Virus record (IMG/VR): IMGVR_UViG_3300034524_000084
Span: 33,781 to 97,780 of that record
From: a virus
Direction: 5' to 3' (one strand)
DNA: 64,000 nucleotides
In this document: one piece after another, positions 25,511-35,632 of the stretch
How positions within the stretch are numbered: the stretch's first letter is position 1
How the letters are laid out: each line of letters starts with the position of its first letter
Notes under the pieces: model-generated
Database searches by the model: none
What the model was told of the DNA's origin: nothing
What the model saw: only the letters and a program-made list of their open reading frames with translations
Program-made: the position numbers and the translations under genes

Positions 25511-26239
25511 TCAAGTAATAATATTTTTAATTTGATTTATTTGATTTGCTAATTTGTCTCTTTCTGCTCTTACTTGGTTATAATTGTTTATTAAATCATT
25601 ATAATCTTTTCTTAGTTGTTCGTAGTTAGCTTTAAGTTGATTATATTCAGTTAAAGATATTACCTGTGGTTGTTGAGGTTGTGGAGAGGGTTGAGATACT
25701 GTTTGTAAACCCAATGCCTTTTTCAGAGCATCCGCAATAGCTTTAGCTAATTCATCTAAAAAATTTTCATCTGCCAAAAATTTAGCATCACCAGGATTGT
25801 TTATAAATAAATTTTCTATAACAATAGCAGGCATTTTCGTTTTATTAAGCACATAAAAATTAGCTTGCTTAAATCCTCTATCAATTAACCCTTTGGAAAC
25901 ATAAAATTTCGCTAAACTATCATGGATTTTTTTACCTAAATCAATAGACTTTTGAGAAGCTTTTGTAGAAATATAACTTTCGAAGCCTGTTGCTAATACA
26001 TTTGCACTGTTTATATGAATACTAATAAAATAATCTGCATTTGCTTTGTTTGCTATATCGCACCTTTCTTGAAGAGACACTGTTTTATCTGTGTCTCTTG
26101 TGAGAATCACATCGCATGAGCCTTTTAATAAGTCTCTTATTTTTAAGGCAAGTTTAAGAGTTATATCTTTTTCCTTGAGCCCATTTCCTGTTGCGCCAGG
26201 GTCATAACCGCCATGTCCTGGATCTAATATTAATTTCAT
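25511..26239 (-). CDS. Endolysin, N-acetylmuramoyl-L-alanine amidase (Amidase_3)
   Basis: 242 aa. Zinc ligands and catalytic motifs: LILDPGHGGYDPGATG, LKEKDITLKLA, YFISIHINSA and PAIVIENLFINNPGDA (final Glu). Residues 175-242 form a Pro/Gln linker and a long coiled coil with Asn/Tyr heptads (QLRKDYNDLINNYNQVRAER), perhaps for multimerisation or wall binding. No signal peptide, so export depends on the holin. Confidence 0.93.
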   Translation of the reverse strand: MKLILDPGHGGYDPGATGNGLKEKDITLKLALKIRDLLKGSCDVILTRDTDKTVSLQERCDIANKANADYFISIHINSANVLATGFESYISTKASQKSIDLGKKIHDSLAKFYVSKGLIDRGFKQANFYVLNKTKMPAIVIENLFINNPGDAKFLADENFLDELAKAIADALKKALGLQTVSQPSPQPQQPQVISLTEYNQLKANYEQLRKDYNDLINNYNQVRAERDKLANQINQIKNIIT

Positions 26240-26244
26240 ACATA

Positions 26245-26460
26245 TTACCTCCCAATCATTAAATTAACTACAAGTATAACTAAAGAAGTAATAACGCCTC
26301 CCATTAAAGCTATGAGCCATGTGTATATGCCGTCCACTTTTTGTTCAAGGTTTTGTAAGCTACCGTTTTGTTTTGACTGCCATTCCTCCAATTTTTTTAA
26401 TCTTTCATCATGTTTACCTAATAGTACCTCCATGTCATTCACCTTCTCCTCTAAATTCAT
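26245..26460 (-). CDS. XhlA-like lysis-associated membrane protein
   Basis: 71 aa from ATG 26460 (AAAGGGG upstream). An upstream in-frame extension crosses the terminator hairpin and is unlikely. The N-terminal coiled coil (LGKHDERLKKLEEWQSKQNG) and a single C-terminal membrane span (LIALMGGVITSLVILVVNLM) match XhlA/hemolysin-type accessory lysis proteins. It is upstream of amidase and holin in the lysis cassette. Confidence 0.75.
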   Translation of the reverse strand: MNLEEKVNDMEVLLGKHDERLKKLEEWQSKQNGSLQNLEQKVDGIYTWLIALMGGVITSLVILVVNLMIGR

Positions 26461-26497
26461 AGTACATACCCCTTTCTGCCAAAAAGAATACAATAAG

Positions 26498-26526
26498 AAA
26501 AGAGTAGGTGATAACCCTACTCTTTT
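26498..26526 (-). terminator. Hairpin terminator upstream of the lysis cassette
   Basis: AAAGAGTAGG/CCTACTCTTT (10 bp, loop TGATAAC) with T-runs on both strands. It separates the structural genes from the lysis cassette and could set the ratio between them. Confidence 0.65.
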
Positions 26527-26538
26527 TGACAATAATAT

Positions 26539-26772
26539 TTATTCGTTCTCTGCTTCTTCGTTAGGTACTGTCTTTTGTTCTACTTCTTCCTTCTCCTGTT
26601 TTGAATATTGCACCAACTCTTGTCGATATACTCTTTCGTATTCCTGGTCCAGTAATCGCTTCAGTTCATCTACAACGGGCTTGACAAGTGCTATATGCAA
26701 GGATGCCTCGTTAATTTTATTTATCAAGTCTTGCTTTAACTGCTCTACGGCAACCGTTAATGGCTTATTCAT
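26539..26772 (-). CDS. Hypothetical protein, 77 aa
   Basis: A helical N-terminal half (VAVEQLKQDLINKINEASLH) and a highly acidic tail. Start overlaps the end of the preceding gene by 4 nt (ATGA type). No family recognised; its place suggests a fibre or baseplate accessory. Confidence 0.6.
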   Translation of the reverse strand: MNKPLTVAVEQLKQDLINKINEASLHIALVKPVVDELKRLLDQEYERVYRQELVQYSKQEKEEVEQKTVPNEEAENE

Positions 26773-27056
26773 TTTTTAGCCCCCTTTTGCTTAATTTTAA
26801 TAGAAGTAACCTTAAGGTTAGCTTTTTTAACCTTATTGGGTGTTACAACACTCTCTACCAAATTGTTGTAATTATTGAACTCTTCACCTAAATCTATGTT
26901 CAGCGCTGTTGCTAGTCTAACTACTGCTTGTCGCAAAAGCTTTAGTTCGTCCTCTAGTTCATATTTACGCCTAATTGACTCTTTTGTTTCGTTGTCTATT
27001 ACTTTTGTACGTTCTTCCGCTGAATATCCTTGTTCTATCACTCTAACTTTTCCCAC
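26769..27056 (-). CDS. Hypothetical protein, 95 aa
   Basis: Central helix RRKYELEDELKLLRQAVVRL, and a Lys-rich C-terminus (KVKKANLKVTSIKIKQKGAKK). It overlaps the genes on both sides. Small tail-region proteins of this shape are common after fibre genes. No family recognised. Confidence 0.6.
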   Translation of the reverse strand: MGKVRVIEQGYSAEERTKVIDNETKESIRRKYELEDELKLLRQAVVRLATALNIDLGEEFNNYNNLVESVVTPNKVKKANLKVTSIKIKQKGAKK

Positions 27057-27433
27057 TGCACTTCACCGTCCTCTCCAAACGGAGTCGAATACTCTCCATC
27101 AAACCGTCTGGTGTATATTGGCAGTTCACGTAAATCGGCACAGTTAGGCGGTATATAAAAGTTACATAGTGTTAAAACAACATTTTCCACTTCGGGAGGG
27201 TGTGTATAATTCCGACCACGTACAACTACAACAGGTTCCTTTGGGTCGTCTTTTAGGTAAATTCGTACATTTTGTTCTACATCCTCTATAGGAAACTCTA
27301 TTTTGGTTTCTGGGAATATTGTTCCTTTCCAGACTCCTTTGCCAATCACTAAAGCCATAGGGTTATCGAGGGAATGAGAAATGTGGAATCCAATATCTCC
27401 ACAGTCCCTTTTAATGTAACGCACATAAATCAA
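27038..27433 (-). CDS. Hypothetical tail-region protein, 131 aa
   Basis: TTG 27433 (MIYVRYIKRDCGDIG) has GGAGGTG 8 nt upstream and starts right after the fibre stop; the longer frame overlapping the fibre gene is not preferred. Mostly beta, with Pro-rich turns, similar in feel to fibre-tip or fibre-chaperone proteins. No family recognised. Confidence 0.6.
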   Translation of the reverse strand: MIYVRYIKRDCGDIGFHISHSLDNPMALVIGKGVWKGTIFPETKIEFPIEDVEQNVRIYLKDDPKEPVVVVRGRNYTHPPEVENVVLTLCNFYIPPNCADLRELPIYTRRFDGEYSTPFGEDGEVQWEKLE

Positions 27434-27435
27434 AA

Positions 27436-30096
27436 TTATACACCTCCAACCGCAATTGCTCTTACATATCCCGTTGCTGTGCCTGCCATACACACCTCAC
27501 AGGACGATGCAGTTACATTGCGTACTTTAGTTCCTAAATTATTATCATCTCTGTGAATGACAATTGGCGTAGATGCAAAATCTGGATAGTCCCATGTTAC
27601 CCATGCTCCAGAAGCAGAGTATTTGGATGTCGAGGCTATGGCAGGGTTTGTATACGAGTCTGTTGATTTTACTGCCTTGCCAGACGACGTCCCAGCCCTT
27701 AATGTAATCTGCCCCGATACTGTACCACCCGATGTTAGCAAAAAACTAGAAGCGTGATATCCATCTAATAAATCAGCATCTAAACCGCTACCTGCACCAT
27801 CGTTGCCTGCATGCCAGACGGTGTTGTTGTTAATCTTTACTCCATTATTGCTTGGCGTTTTGATATGAACAATATCGCTTGCGTCATTAGTCACCTGAAT
27901 AATAAGTTCCTGATTTTCACCACCACTAGGGTTTTGTAACGTAATACTGGCAGTATCTCCAGAACCTCCAAAAGCATCATTTGGAAATGCAATACCTCCA
28001 CTAGGTCCAGCGGGTACTATAAGTCTTCCCGTCATCGTATCCCCTGCTTTGTTGACAAAACTACTTGCATGTAACCCATCTAACAAATCAGCATCTAAAC
28101 CAGACCCATGACCGTCATTATTTTCACTCCAAACTTTTCGCCATGGGCCAAACACATCGGTTCCTACATCTCTTGCTGAACGTATATATAAATATGCTTC
28201 GCCACCATCACTACCTGGCCACGCTTGTAAAATCTGTACACATGAGTTACCAGTTGTACCTTTATAAGAAAAAATTGTTCCGTAAGATACTGGATAACCA
28301 TTGTTATATACAATCCCAGCAACAAAACCTACAGGCCATGCTGATGGTGGTGCGGATGATGGTATATTAATTTTGGCGATTAAACTAGGAACAGTCAAAG
28401 TGCCCGCTATATATACATCTCCCCCTACATCCAAAACACCTTGCTCCCATATCTTTCCTATACCTACACCTTGTTTTCCCCACGACATTGTCACAACGCC
28501 TGTAGAAACCTCTTTTGTCGATGTAACCGAATAAAATTTATCTACTAGCCTTAGTCTTACGTCATAGCTAGAAGTAATATCATATCCACTATATACCTTT
28601 GTTCCGCTAAATGAAGAACCAACGCTAAATGATTCTTTTGTTGTCCAAGTACCAGAGGTTTTAGGTTTAGTTTCAATATATAAAGTTGCAGTGTTTTTGC
28701 TATTAAGGGTAGAAAAACTTCCTCCATAAGTTACTTTTATATAAGTTCCCATATTATTGTCGGTTCCATCAGAATTGCACCTTTTTACAGTAAAACTTGT
28801 AATTGTAGGAGAACTATATGCCAGTACAGTAACGTTTACAGTTTTGGTTTTAGTCCTTCCTCGGCTATCAGTGACTGTAGCACTAATAGTTCTTGTGCCA
28901 GAATTGGTTATAGTATTGGTAGTGGCACTTTGAGCATTATAATTTATACCATCGTATGTGATTTTGTATGAGGTAATTGTGCTTCCATACGCTCCTGTTG
29001 CTCCTACAATGGAAATATTTATTTTGGATAGATTTTGTGCATATACTCCACTACCTAATCCTAAAGCAGCTACAGCACTATTGGCTTCGGAATGAGAAAT
29101 ATTTGTAAAATCTGGTACTACACTATCAGGTACTATAGTTGTTAAACTTGCACTCTTGGTACCTACTAGAGCCGTACCATTGTAAGTGTCGATATAAATA
29201 GTGCCTGTGGTTGAAGTACTGTTAGGGATATAATTCATAAAATTATTTGGAACTGTCCACTGATAGCTCGTTGAGGTGGTTTGAGAAACAATTGTACCAG
29301 TATTGTTGTTCCAATTGTACCTGATGGTATGAGTGAGCTTTGAGTGTGCTCTGCTGATATTGATAGTCACTGAGCTACCATAGTTTACTGAACCAGCACT
29401 CAAGCTCACCGAACTGACAGGAATCGCCAAAGTAAGGGTGGTAGACTTCGTACCTACTAAAGTACTTCCTGAATACGTATCACAATAAATCGTGCATGTG
29501 GCACTGGCTGCATTGGATAACCCAGCAATTAAACTTGTGGGAACTGTCCATGTGTAACTAGTACCAACATCAGTTGCTATAGTACCGCTTTGTCCAGCTA
29601 CGCTGTACCGTAGTGTATGCGTGAAACTCGACGAATACCGACTTATATTTATCGTTACACTCTTACCAAATTCTACGTTGCTAGAACTCACGGATACGGA
29701 GCTTGTGCGTGGTATAGTGTCCAATGTGGTGCTCCACGATTGACTGGACGAACTAAACCTGTCGTGTCTTATATATGCTGATATATTTAAAGTTTTATTA
29801 CCATCTGCGTTATGTGTTATATCCAAAGTCCGACTAAATACTACAGTATAACTATTATATGTGAACTTATGGTCAGGAGTTATTGAAGATGTATATTGAG
29901 TTCCATCAATTGTCACGTAACACGTTCCACTACCGTACGTGGTATATCCAGTATTTGTTCTCCATACTTGTATTTCAACCGTTACATTAGACGTATTGTT
30001 AGTAACATTCTGAGAATTAAGTGTTAATTTTACACGATATTTTACATATTGATTGCTGGTATCCATAGTTTGAGAATACCGGGTCCATATGGCCAT
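27436..30096 (-). CDS. Tail fibre/receptor-binding protein, DUF859-like
   Basis: 886 aa. Residues about 150-330 hold two copies of an Ig-like unit (SVSVSSSNVEFGKSVTINIS; SVSLSAGSVNYGSSVTINIS). MSWGKQGVGIGKIWEQGVLD is the motif seen in DUF859-type siphovirus tail proteins. Two fibre motifs follow: DADLLDGLHASSF and DADLLDGYHASSF. The C-terminus ends in a beta-rich tip (GTATGYVRAIAVGG). It probably contacts the cell surface. Confidence 0.8.
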   Translation of the reverse strand: MAIWTRYSQTMDTSNQYVKYRVKLTLNSQNVTNNTSNVTVEIQVWRTNTGYTTYGSGTCYVTIDGTQYTSSITPDHKFTYNSYTVVFSRTLDITHNADGNKTLNISAYIRHDRFSSSSQSWSTTLDTIPRTSSVSVSSSNVEFGKSVTINISRYSSSFTHTLRYSVAGQSGTIATDVGTSYTWTVPTSLIAGLSNAASATCTIYCDTYSGSTLVGTKSTTLTLAIPVSSVSLSAGSVNYGSSVTINISRAHSKLTHTIRYNWNNNTGTIVSQTTSTSYQWTVPNNFMNYIPNSTSTTGTIYIDTYNGTALVGTKSASLTTIVPDSVVPDFTNISHSEANSAVAALGLGSGVYAQNLSKINISIVGATGAYGSTITSYKITYDGINYNAQSATTNTITNSGTRTISATVTDSRGRTKTKTVNVTVLAYSSPTITSFTVKRCNSDGTDNNMGTYIKVTYGGSFSTLNSKNTATLYIETKPKTSGTWTTKESFSVGSSFSGTKVYSGYDITSSYDVRLRLVDKFYSVTSTKEVSTGVVTMSWGKQGVGIGKIWEQGVLDVGGDVYIAGTLTVPSLIAKINIPSSAPPSAWPVGFVAGIVYNNGYPVSYGTIFSYKGTTGNSCVQILQAWPGSDGGEAYLYIRSARDVGTDVFGPWRKVWSENNDGHGSGLDADLLDGLHASSFVNKAGDTMTGRLIVPAGPSGGIAFPNDAFGGSGDTASITLQNPSGGENQELIIQVTNDASDIVHIKTPSNNGVKINNNTVWHAGNDGAGSGLDADLLDGYHASSFLLTSGGTVSGQITLRAGTSSGKAVKSTDSYTNPAIASTSKYSASGAWVTWDYPDFASTPIVIHRDDNNLGTKVRNVTASSCEVCMAGTATGYVRAIAVGGV

Positions 30097-30113
30097 AATT
30101 CATCCCTCCACTT

Positions 30114-33100
30114 TTAACCTACCCAGCGAACTAATGTTATGGTGTCATCATACTTCTCAATTAAATGGTTACCAACTTTAATGCTATTCAAAATTTCAGC
30201 CTCAGTGATATACATCTTTTGGGTGGAGAAATATGCTATTTCCACTCCACTATCCATAAATGACATCTTATCGTTAGTCAATTTAAGCTTGAATAGACTT
30301 TCTGCCCTTCCAATTTCCATGCCCTCAGCTGAGAATTGAAAGGTTGTCTTAAAAGCTGCCATATCTTCGCTTAATTCATCTAATGAGGTCCAAACTCCTG
30401 AGAAGGTTAATGTTAGGTCTTGAGCAGTAGTCTGTAGGTCTGCCTGGTAGCGTTGTATGAGACTGTTCTCTAGGTCAAGCAGGTCTTGAGATATAGTTGC
30501 CATAATGTTAGTGGATGTCTGTTGTACCAGGGTTTCAGCATATTCACGTATTTGTCCCATTTCGGTTGTAACGAGAGATACTTGATTGGTTATACCGTCC
30601 AGCGTTGTGGTAATTTGGCTTATTCGTCCCTCAATTCTGGTTGTGGCATCATCAATAGCAGTAGTAGTATCTTCAGGAGCAGGTGTCCAATCAGTTGCTT
30701 TGTTACCTTTCTCTAGCTTAACTTTAGCTTCTGTATTATCTACACCGCTATACAGTTCTACTGTATATTCTCCCGTGTTTTCAGGAACAAACTTTATAGC
30801 GGTTGTACCATTATCCGCATATATATAATCGCTTTTATCATCTTCACTATATATCCTCGCAGAAACCTTGCCTGAACTGGTAAGTGAAAACATATACTCC
30901 TGTCCTTCGACAAGAGACATAGACAAATCTCTCTGTAGCGGTTTTGATGGTCGTAAACTATTTTCAAAGTCCATCTTCCATGTTGTGTATTCATCCACAG
31001 GCAACGGTTGCCCGCTCTGGTACGCCGCCGCTATCTCCTCATCCGTCCTGGCGCGGGAGGAGATGCGGAGGTCGTCGATGAGGCCGTTAAGTGATTGAGT
31101 ACCATATATATTACTTCCTAAAAGTATCTTGGTGACTTCAGCGTTGAATGGAGTTGTATTAGTATTAGAAACGTGTATCAGTTGTGAACCTGCAACACCA
31201 ACCCAAAGGTGCATTCCATCACTCTTTTGAGAGATAGCAACAAAAATCCAATCATTGGCATTCCAATTAGCATTAGCAGACACTTTGGAGGCATTATTCT
31301 TTACAAATGCTATCCCATCACTATTAGATGGGTTATTCAACCATACTCCACTAAAACCACTCGTTCCGTAAAACTCTATGACACGCTCGTAGTTTAAATA
31401 TGCGCTTCTTGCTCTACTTGGGCGAATCCACATTTCAACAGTATACTCCTGCGGGTTCAGCACCCCCGCCGTGGGGATGGTCAGGGTCTCGGGGGAGCGG
31501 GTGCCGTCGATGAAGCTGGTGGCGTAGGGTTTGGCTTCGAGTTGTGGTGCACACCAATATACTGTTTGACCTGCTAAGTCGTTATCCACTCGTGCCCAAG
31601 CTCTTACCGCATCAGAAGCAGTTTGAACCGTTACCACGCACCTTTGCCATGTATTGGTAATGGTAAAGGTTTGATTTCTTCTTACCCTCAAACTTCCAGT
31701 ATCACTTGCATAATCGAAAATAAAGATTTCGATTTGTTCCCCGCCATTTTGTCCTTTAGCCCATATCGAAAAGGTCACGTAGGAACCGCCTGTTACGGCC
31801 AACTTAGCTGTCGAAGCAGTGATATAATCAACTCCGTTTGCGTCTTTAGCCATAATGTAAGAGTCATTAACTGCCGCATAGTGCTTTAAGACCTTTTGTC
31901 CACTCACGGGAGGAGTTTGAGCGGTGTCTATTGTCACACTACTTCCAGAATGCGTGTCAGTAAAATACTGCAAGAGGTTCGTATCGGATGTAAAAGCATA
32001 AGATATGGCGTTCGTCGTCCCTTCCTCCACCATAATCGCCTTGCCGAATTTGCCTGATTCGTAGCGGGGGACGTTGGCAGCAACTTCCGTTCCATTGGAA
32101 AGATAAGCAACCGATGAACGACTAAATGTAGCAGTTCTTTCTTCATCCTCTGCATGAGCATTTTCTATGTTAGAATTCAGTATTAAGTTTCTACCACCTA
32201 TATTAATTCCATTTATTGCTTCATTTAATTGACTTTGAGTAACACGCATCTTAATAGCTTGGTTAGAAGATATATCAAGTAGGCTCCCTACATTTGAAGC
32301 CAGCTTATCCACAGTTATACTACCTGCTTGTATTCGTGCCGCATTTATATAACCACTAGTAATTTTTGAAGCATCTAAATTAGCAATCATAGCGTTAGTT
32401 ATAGCGCCATTTGCTATCACACCACTATCAGCTGTTATGGTATTAACCGCAATATTGTTAGCAGTAATTGTTCTTGCTGCTATTTTGTCTCCAGTTATAG
32501 CGCCAGCCACAATGTGGTCTGCTAGCACCGAATTAGCCGCAATAACACGACTATCAACTGCACCGTTAGATATTTTGGGGTTAGTAATTGCTCCATCTGT
32601 GATACCCTCTGTATATACTCCGTTATGGTCGTATAATACTGTCTGACCATCTGCACCTCTTACACGTATCCCATATACAGTACCATCATTGTTTACGTCA
32701 CCGATAGATACTCTTTCAACAGGCGTCGGCTGGTTATCAAATACCTGCAACCGATTATTCGATATTTTGAGCTTGCCATTTGCGCCTTGAATAGTTACTT
32801 GTCCAGTATTGATTGTTCCTGCGTTTATCTTGCTTGCGTTTAAACTCACAATTTTTGCATCTGTGATACTGCCATCTGCTATTTGAGCGGTTCCAACAGC
32901 GCCTTGCGCTATCAAAGCGGTTGTAATAGCGCCTGCTTTGATGTGAGCTGTATCAATAGCAGCATGAGATATTTTTGCGCTGTCTATCGCGCCTACTGCT
33001 ATTTTTGCGTTGGTAATAGCTCCATCCTGAATCTTGGCAGTATCAATGGCTGCAGCTGCAATCTTTGCATTGTCTATTGCAGCATTCGCAATTTTAGCAG

Positions 33101-35621
33101 TAGTAATAGCCGCATCAGCAATCTTAGCAGTAGTAATGGCAGCGTTCGCGATTTTAGCAGTAGTAATGGCAGCATCCTGTATTTTTGCAGTAGTAACAGC
33201 CAAATCAGCTATTTTTGCTCCATCAATTGCAGCATTAGCTATTTTAGCATTAGTTATAGCACCATCTACAATTTTAACACTAGTAATTATTCCATCTGCT
33301 ATTTGATTGGAATTTTCCACAAAATCCACTGCTACCCATGTTCCTGTAGACGCGCTATAACGATATGCTCTATCAACATCCGTACGATAAAAAACCTCAC
33401 CATCAACAGGCGAGGTTGGAAAGGATGTCCCTGATTTGCCAAGTATCCATTTTTCAATTTTAGCATTTGTTATAGAAGCATCCGCAATTTTAGCTGTAGT
33501 TATAGAAGCATCCGCTATTTTGGTGTTAGTTACAGCCCCATCCGATATTTTTGAAGTTGTAACTGCATTATCAACAATGCCTGCGGTATGAACGCCTTGT
33601 TCATCCAACAATATTGTAGTACCATCAGCCCCAAGAACTCTTAAACCATATACAGTACCATCTTTACTAACATCACCAAGTAATACTCTCTCATTATTGT
33701 TTTTATCTTTAACAGTCAACAAACTACCACTAATAGTAAAATTGCCTGTGTTATCAGAAATAGTCAATTGATTGCCAAGCAATATTCTACCAATTAATCT
33801 TTCAGCATATACTCCGCTTGCATCTAATACAGTTTTAAATGTATTGCCCCCATCGTTTGTGAAGCCAATTACACCATTTGTCATTCTAATAAACCTATTA
33901 GGATCTGAAGGATCTTGTATTGTAATACCTCGTCTACTTATTGTTACGCTGTTATTTACGCCACCCTCAATAGCTCTTTTTGCAGTATCCCATACATTAT
34001 TTAAGATTTGCTCTACATCATCTACTGTTGCTACAGTATTATTCCATTTGTATTTATTCATATCTACAACATTAGAAGAACTTACGCTTTTATAAAGCAT
34101 ATCTAAATATTGATTTAAATTATCTTTGATATTTTTTGTATTAGAAATAGTTATTTGAATATTGCCATCCTCATATTCAAAATTCATCTCTATTATTTGT
34201 GCTTGCACATTAATATTTAATCTTTCATATTTAATATTAATTATATCTCCAAGCACAAGTTTATCCCAATTCCTTTGTTCTTCTATTATATCAAGCAAAT
34301 TAACTATATCAACCTTAATTGTTAAAGGAGGAATTTTCATTTTTTCAAAAATTTTTATAGCATCATTATATAATTGTTGGTCGTCTATATAATTCTGGTC
34401 TTCCCATTCACGTTCAATCACGAATTGATTTAGTTCTTTAATTTGTTCAGGAGTAAAGTTGTTTTCTATTTTTAAAGTATTCTTCAAGTCATCAATCTGA
34501 GATTGCACACTCTGTATATTAGCATTATCTTGGTCAATTTCTGCTTGTTTAGCATTTAACTGACTTATTAGGTCATCTCTCTGCGCTATTAAATCTGTTG
34601 TGGGTTGCCCTGTAGTCTGTGCAATATCTAATTTATCTAAAACAATATCAAGTTGTAACTGAATTTGATAATATTCTTCTTGATGTTGTGCTAATGTTTT
34701 TTGGTAGGTTTCTAATTGACTTAATAAATCAGCAAAAACACCACGTTTAGATTCTACTAATTCTTGATAATCTAATAAAGCATTACATAGACTATCACTC
34801 ATGTAGTCAGAATGTTGTAATACATTTTTATTGGCATCACGTTGAAAAGGATACATAAAATAAGAAAAATCTTCAATATAGTTAGTTCCAGTTGGATTAA
34901 CTCTTTGTATACTTAAACCATCTTTACCAAATACTTTTAACCTCGTGACAACATTTTCATAATCTTCTTCTTTATTAATAGATTTCAAATACTTCCTATA
35001 AGAAACTGTTAAACCTCGATTAACCCCAATATTTTCTGGTTTATAAAAATTAATAGTTCTGTTTTCTGTATTCCAAATAATTAAAGCCCCAAATGTTTCA
35101 GCTACTTGAAATACAAAATCCAATACAGTTGTTTTGGAAACGTCAAAACTTCTATATTTTAAATCAAAATCAGCATCAATATAGCCAGTCGTCCAAGTTG
35201 TATTAGATAATATATCTGTAAGAACCTGAGTAGCATTATAACTTGTAACACTATATGTACGCATATTCTTGTCTTTTAACTCATAAGGCAAACTAAAACA
35301 CTCTATTGTTTTTGAATCACCATTATCATCGGCAGTATCAGTAATTTTAGTGATAATATACCATTCTACAAAATTCCCGTTGATTAATTTAATCAAATAT
35401 CTACCTTTTATCATTTCTATATGTGGGTTATCAACAAGTTCTCCCGCCATATCAATCTGAATAGGTAAACTAAACGATAATTCATTAATATTACCAAGTT
35501 TTAGCGTATGATTAATATTATAGGCTTCCTTTAATTTAGCAATAATTGTTCTATCTGGTTTACACAAAAATAATTGGGGTCTTTGTGGTTTTTTGTTATA
35601 ATCTATAGCTCCAAGCTCCAT
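30114..35621 (-). CDS. Tail tip/fibre protein with Tal-like head, 10-residue repeats and LamG domain
   Basis: 1835 aa. Residues 1-320 resemble the prophage tail (Tal/endopeptidase) domain (LKLGNINELSFSLP, FGALIIWNTENRTINFYKPE). A coiled coil follows. A block of about 15 AITTAKIA-type decapeptides lies in the middle. Next come a carbohydrate-module-like segment and a LamG-like domain (EYTVEMWIRPSRARSAYL, LNGLIDDLRISSRARTDEE). The C-terminus is coiled coil with a fibre end. Three segments of the LamG part are GC-rich on an AT-rich background, suggesting domain acquisition. It anchors to Dit and likely binds host glycans. Confidence 0.85.
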   Translation of the reverse strand: MELGAIDYNKKPQRPQLFLCKPDRTIIAKLKEAYNINHTLKLGNINELSFSLPIQIDMAGELVDNPHIEMIKGRYLIKLINGNFVEWYIITKITDTADDNGDSKTIECFSLPYELKDKNMRTYSVTSYNATQVLTDILSNTTWTTGYIDADFDLKYRSFDVSKTTVLDFVFQVAETFGALIIWNTENRTINFYKPENIGVNRGLTVSYRKYLKSINKEEDYENVVTRLKVFGKDGLSIQRVNPTGTNYIEDFSYFMYPFQRDANKNVLQHSDYMSDSLCNALLDYQELVESKRGVFADLLSQLETYQKTLAQHQEEYYQIQLQLDIVLDKLDIAQTTGQPTTDLIAQRDDLISQLNAKQAEIDQDNANIQSVQSQIDDLKNTLKIENNFTPEQIKELNQFVIEREWEDQNYIDDQQLYNDAIKIFEKMKIPPLTIKVDIVNLLDIIEEQRNWDKLVLGDIINIKYERLNINVQAQIIEMNFEYEDGNIQITISNTKNIKDNLNQYLDMLYKSVSSSNVVDMNKYKWNNTVATVDDVEQILNNVWDTAKRAIEGGVNNSVTISRRGITIQDPSDPNRFIRMTNGVIGFTNDGGNTFKTVLDASGVYAERLIGRILLGNQLTISDNTGNFTISGSLLTVKDKNNNERVLLGDVSKDGTVYGLRVLGADGTTILLDEQGVHTAGIVDNAVTTSKISDGAVTNTKIADASITTAKIADASITNAKIEKWILGKSGTSFPTSPVDGEVFYRTDVDRAYRYSASTGTWVAVDFVENSNQIADGIITSVKIVDGAITNAKIANAAIDGAKIADLAVTTAKIQDAAITTAKIANAAITTAKIADAAITTAKIANAAIDNAKIAAAAIDTAKIQDGAITNAKIAVGAIDSAKISHAAIDTAHIKAGAITTALIAQGAVGTAQIADGSITDAKIVSLNASKINAGTINTGQVTIQGANGKLKISNNRLQVFDNQPTPVERVSIGDVNNDGTVYGIRVRGADGQTVLYDHNGVYTEGITDGAITNPKISNGAVDSRVIAANSVLADHIVAGAITGDKIAARTITANNIAVNTITADSGVIANGAITNAMIANLDASKITSGYINAARIQAGSITVDKLASNVGSLLDISSNQAIKMRVTQSQLNEAINGINIGGRNLILNSNIENAHAEDEERTATFSRSSVAYLSNGTEVAANVPRYESGKFGKAIMVEEGTTNAISYAFTSDTNLLQYFTDTHSGSSVTIDTAQTPPVSGQKVLKHYAAVNDSYIMAKDANGVDYITASTAKLAVTGGSYVTFSIWAKGQNGGEQIEIFIFDYASDTGSLRVRRNQTFTITNTWQRCVVTVQTASDAVRAWARVDNDLAGQTVYWCAPQLEAKPYATSFIDGTRSPETLTIPTAGVLNPQEYTVEMWIRPSRARSAYLNYERVIEFYGTSGFSGVWLNNPSNSDGIAFVKNNASKVSANANWNANDWIFVAISQKSDGMHLWVGVAGSQLIHVSNTNTTPFNAEVTKILLGSNIYGTQSLNGLIDDLRISSRARTDEEIAAAYQSGQPLPVDEYTTWKMDFENSLRPSKPLQRDLSMSLVEGQEYMFSLTSSGKVSARIYSEDDKSDYIYADNGTTAIKFVPENTGEYTVELYSGVDNTEAKVKLEKGNKATDWTPAPEDTTTAIDDATTRIEGRISQITTTLDGITNQVSLVTTEMGQIREYAETLVQQTSTNIMATISQDLLDLENSLIQRYQADLQTTAQDLTLTFSGVWTSLDELSEDMAAFKTTFQFSAEGMEIGRAESLFKLKLTNDKMSFMDSGVEIAYFSTQKMYITEAEILNSIKVGNHLIEKYDDTITLVRWVG
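32850..33305 (-). repeat. Tandem 30-bp coding repeats (15 decapeptide units)
   Basis: Units of ten codons with consensus AAITTAKIAD repeat about 15 times within the tail protein. The DNA copies differ in several positions, so the array is old or under protein-level selection. Such repeats form extended trimeric fibre shafts; copy number could vary by recombination. Confidence 0.8.
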
Positions 35622-35632
35622 TATGATCCCCC

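Noticed and set aside
32883-33434. Plus-strand frames rich in Ser/Asn or Ala/Ile in the tail gene
   Set aside because: They are shadows of the 30-bp decapeptide-coding repeats on the minus strand.
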